NCBI GenBank assembly: GCA_003647825.1
Contig: QMNP01000058.1
Coordinates: 1-8,230 of the forward strand
DNA: 8,230 nt
DNA from: Candidatus Cloacimonadota bacterium
GTDB lineage: Bacteria; Cloacimonadota; Cloacimonadia; Cloacimonadales; TCS61
Direction of reading: 5' to 3'
This document shows positions 6,655 to 8,230 of this stretch, in pieces. Within the stretch, counting starts at the first letter, position 1; every line of letters starts with the position of its first letter. The notes beneath the pieces were generated by a model. It did no database searches and had not been told where the DNA came from. It saw only the letters and a list, made by a program, of their open reading frames with translations. A program made the translations under genes and the position numbers.

Positions 6655-8223
6655 ATGGATTTTTCAGAACAATTTCTATCAACTCTAAAACATTTACCTT
6701 TGTTAGTAGGATATGCCGAGATCCATTATCATCTTAAGTTTTTATATCCTCGTTACTTTCGGAAAGAACCTGAAATAATTGCAGACATTCCGATCCGCTG
6801 CGTACAGGCCAGAACCACTTCCCTACCTATTCTAATCATTGTAAAAGATGCACATTTATTTCCTGTATCAATAAAGAAGATAAATATTTTGATCACCGGT
6901 GAAAATCAAGAGATCAGTGGAATTTACAATATAGATTTGCCTCTTAAAATAAAATATTTTTCGAAAATACTTCAAGTTGACCTTTCCAGATTTCAACCAG
7001 AACAATGGCTGAATGCGACTGTGGAATTTCATTATGAAATCAATGGGAAACAAAAACTCACGATCAATGACAACTATCCGGATTTGATAAAAAAACCATT
7101 TAGATTTTTTTATACCGGCAATAACCTGCCTTTCTCAAAGAATTGGTTTTTAGGAGATCCTCATTATCACAGTATTCACACTTCAGATCAGGTGGAATTT
7201 GGTGCAGACATCCCTTCTACAAAAGTAATGGCAAAGGCCATGGGATTGGATTGGTTCTTTGTAACAGACCATTCCTACGATTTGGACGATTGCCAGGATA
7301 ACTGCACAAAAAATGATCCTGATCTTCCTATTTGGAAGGCAATGAAACAGGAAGTAAAAATAGCAGATGAACAAGATTTTCGCGTGATCAGTGGAGAAGA
7401 AATCTCGATCGGAAATAATGAAGGGAAAAATGTACATCTATTAGCTGTTAATCACGCTGAATTTATCGAAGGAAGTGGTGATAGCGCAGAAAAGTGGTTT
7501 CGGAATAGACCGCAACATAACATTTCTGAGATTAAACAGAAACAAACTAATGATGATTTGTTCATAGCAGCACATCCATTTGATGAGATCCCATTCGCTC
7601 AGAAATTAACTCTAAGACGTGACAGCTGGCAGCCAGAGGATTTCGTCAATGGTGATATTAAGTTCTTACAGATAATTAATTCAGCAAGTACAGATGAAAT
7701 TGATAACAACATACTAAAATGGACTCAATTGCTTTTGCAAGGTAAGAAGTATTTTATTTTAGCAGGAAATGATGCTCACGGTAATTTCAATGTGATGCGG
7801 CAGATAAAGAGCCCTTTCTGGAAATTGTTTTCATCATCTAAACAGGTTTTCGGAAAATTTTTCACAGCTTTCAAATTCCCCAATAATGATCCAGTTGCTG
7901 GTATTAAAAATGGTGAAATAATTGTGAGTAATGGACCTTTCCTTAATTTTCAACTTCAACAAAATAAACAAATTCATAACATCGGTTCTTCATGCTCCAA
8001 AGGAAAAGCAACTTTTGTTTATGAAGCTGTTACTAATATTGAATTTGGGAAAATTTCCAAAACTACTTTGCATATTGGTGATCTTACTAATATGCAGGAA
8101 GCTAAAATTGAAAATCCTGAAAGTGGGAAAGTAATTGATCTGCCGGAATGCGGTTATCTGAGAATGAGCATGAAAACAGAAAAGGATGGATTAGCTTATA
8201 CAAATCCGATTTGGGTAGTTTAA
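6655..8223 (+). CDS. PHP-domain metallohydrolase, CehA/McbA-like
   Basis: 522 aa, predicted cytoplasmic (no signal peptide or membrane helix). An N-terminal domain of about 160 residues without recognised motifs is followed by a PHP phosphoesterase-like domain at about 165-380. Metal ligands are in the family order: GDPHYHSIHT (167-176; Asp168, His170, His172), VTDHS (203-207; Asp205, His206), GEE (247-249), His261, AAHPF (305-309; His307) and GNDAHG (371-376; Asp373, His375). Further on, IKNGEIIVSNGP (417-428) matches the tail segment typical of CehA/McbA-type proteins, and a short C-terminal beta-rich region follows. The fold predicts a multi-metal hydrolase acting on an ester, phosphoester or amide; named relatives hydrolyse carbaryl (CehA) or take part in microcin processing (McbA), but the substrate here is unknown. 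An insertion after the TDH motif carries Cys213 and Cys217. The ATG at 6655 lacks a well-spaced Shine-Dalgarno; GAAGG at 6637-6641, within the terminator stem, is 13 bases upstream. The catalytic set looks complete. Confidence 0.87.
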   Translation: MDFSEQFLSTLKHLPLLVGYAEIHYHLKFLYPRYFRKEPEIIADIPIRCVQARTTSLPILIIVKDAHLFPVSIKKINILITGENQEISGIYNIDLPLKIKYFSKILQVDLSRFQPEQWLNATVEFHYEINGKQKLTINDNYPDLIKKPFRFFYTGNNLPFSKNWFLGDPHYHSIHTSDQVEFGADIPSTKVMAKAMGLDWFFVTDHSYDLDDCQDNCTKNDPDLPIWKAMKQEVKIADEQDFRVISGEEISIGNNEGKNVHLLAVNHAEFIEGSGDSAEKWFRNRPQHNISEIKQKQTNDDLFIAAHPFDEIPFAQKLTLRRDSWQPEDFVNGDIKFLQIINSASTDEIDNNILKWTQLLLQGKKYFILAGNDAHGNFNVMRQIKSPFWKLFSSSKQVFGKFFTAFKFPNNDPVAGIKNGEIIVSNGPFLNFQLQQNKQIHNIGSSCSKGKATFVYEAVTNIEFGKISKTTLHIGDLTNMQEAKIENPESGKVIDLPECGYLRMSMKTEKDGLAYTNPIWVV

Positions 8224-8230
8224 GAATTCA

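Overview
The window is AT-rich bacterial DNA from a diderm (Gram-negative-type) organism. Three of the five proteins carry export signals, two of them are predicted outer-membrane beta-barrels, and a fourth has a type IV pilin-like N-terminus. The mix of a PorV/FadL-type barrel, a helix-hairpin-helix barrel protein, GGAGG ribosome binding sites and low GC fits the Fibrobacteres-Chlorobi-Bacteroidetes neighbourhood or candidate phyla such as Cloacimonadota. That placement is inference from gene style; there is no marker gene in the window.

Layout. Bases 1-152 are AT-rich and non-coding, with no convincing terminator. Three genes then run leftwards as a probable operon, with only 27-28 bp between them. 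Transcription order is: a large helix-hairpin-helix plus beta-barrel protein (5934 to 3307), a PorV/FadL-like barrel (3279 to 1840), and an exported UshA-type 5'-nucleotidase (1811 to 153). A 180-bp divergent intergenic region (5935-6114) holds a perfect 12-bp inverted repeat, a second operator-like palindrome and a small hairpin. To its right, reading rightwards, are a short prepilin-like protein (6115-6591), a strong intrinsic terminator (6612-6648), and a cytoplasmic PHP-type CehA/McbA-like metallohydrolase (6655-8223), which starts six bases after the terminator's T-run.

How the genes may work together. The leftward operon reads as an envelope module: two outer-membrane barrels plus a periplasmic or surface enzyme that strips phosphate from nucleotides. 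The ComEA-like fold in the first protein and the divergent pilin-like gene make nucleic-acid or nucleotide scavenging an attractive hypothesis. However, the hallmark motif of each is damaged. The first helix-hairpin-helix unit has lost its glycine hairpins, and the prepilin has lysine in place of the glycine at the cleavage site. The nucleotidase also lacks the ribose-binding aspartate of UshA. The locus may therefore be a divergent version of known machinery. No mobile element, CRISPR array or RNA gene is visible.
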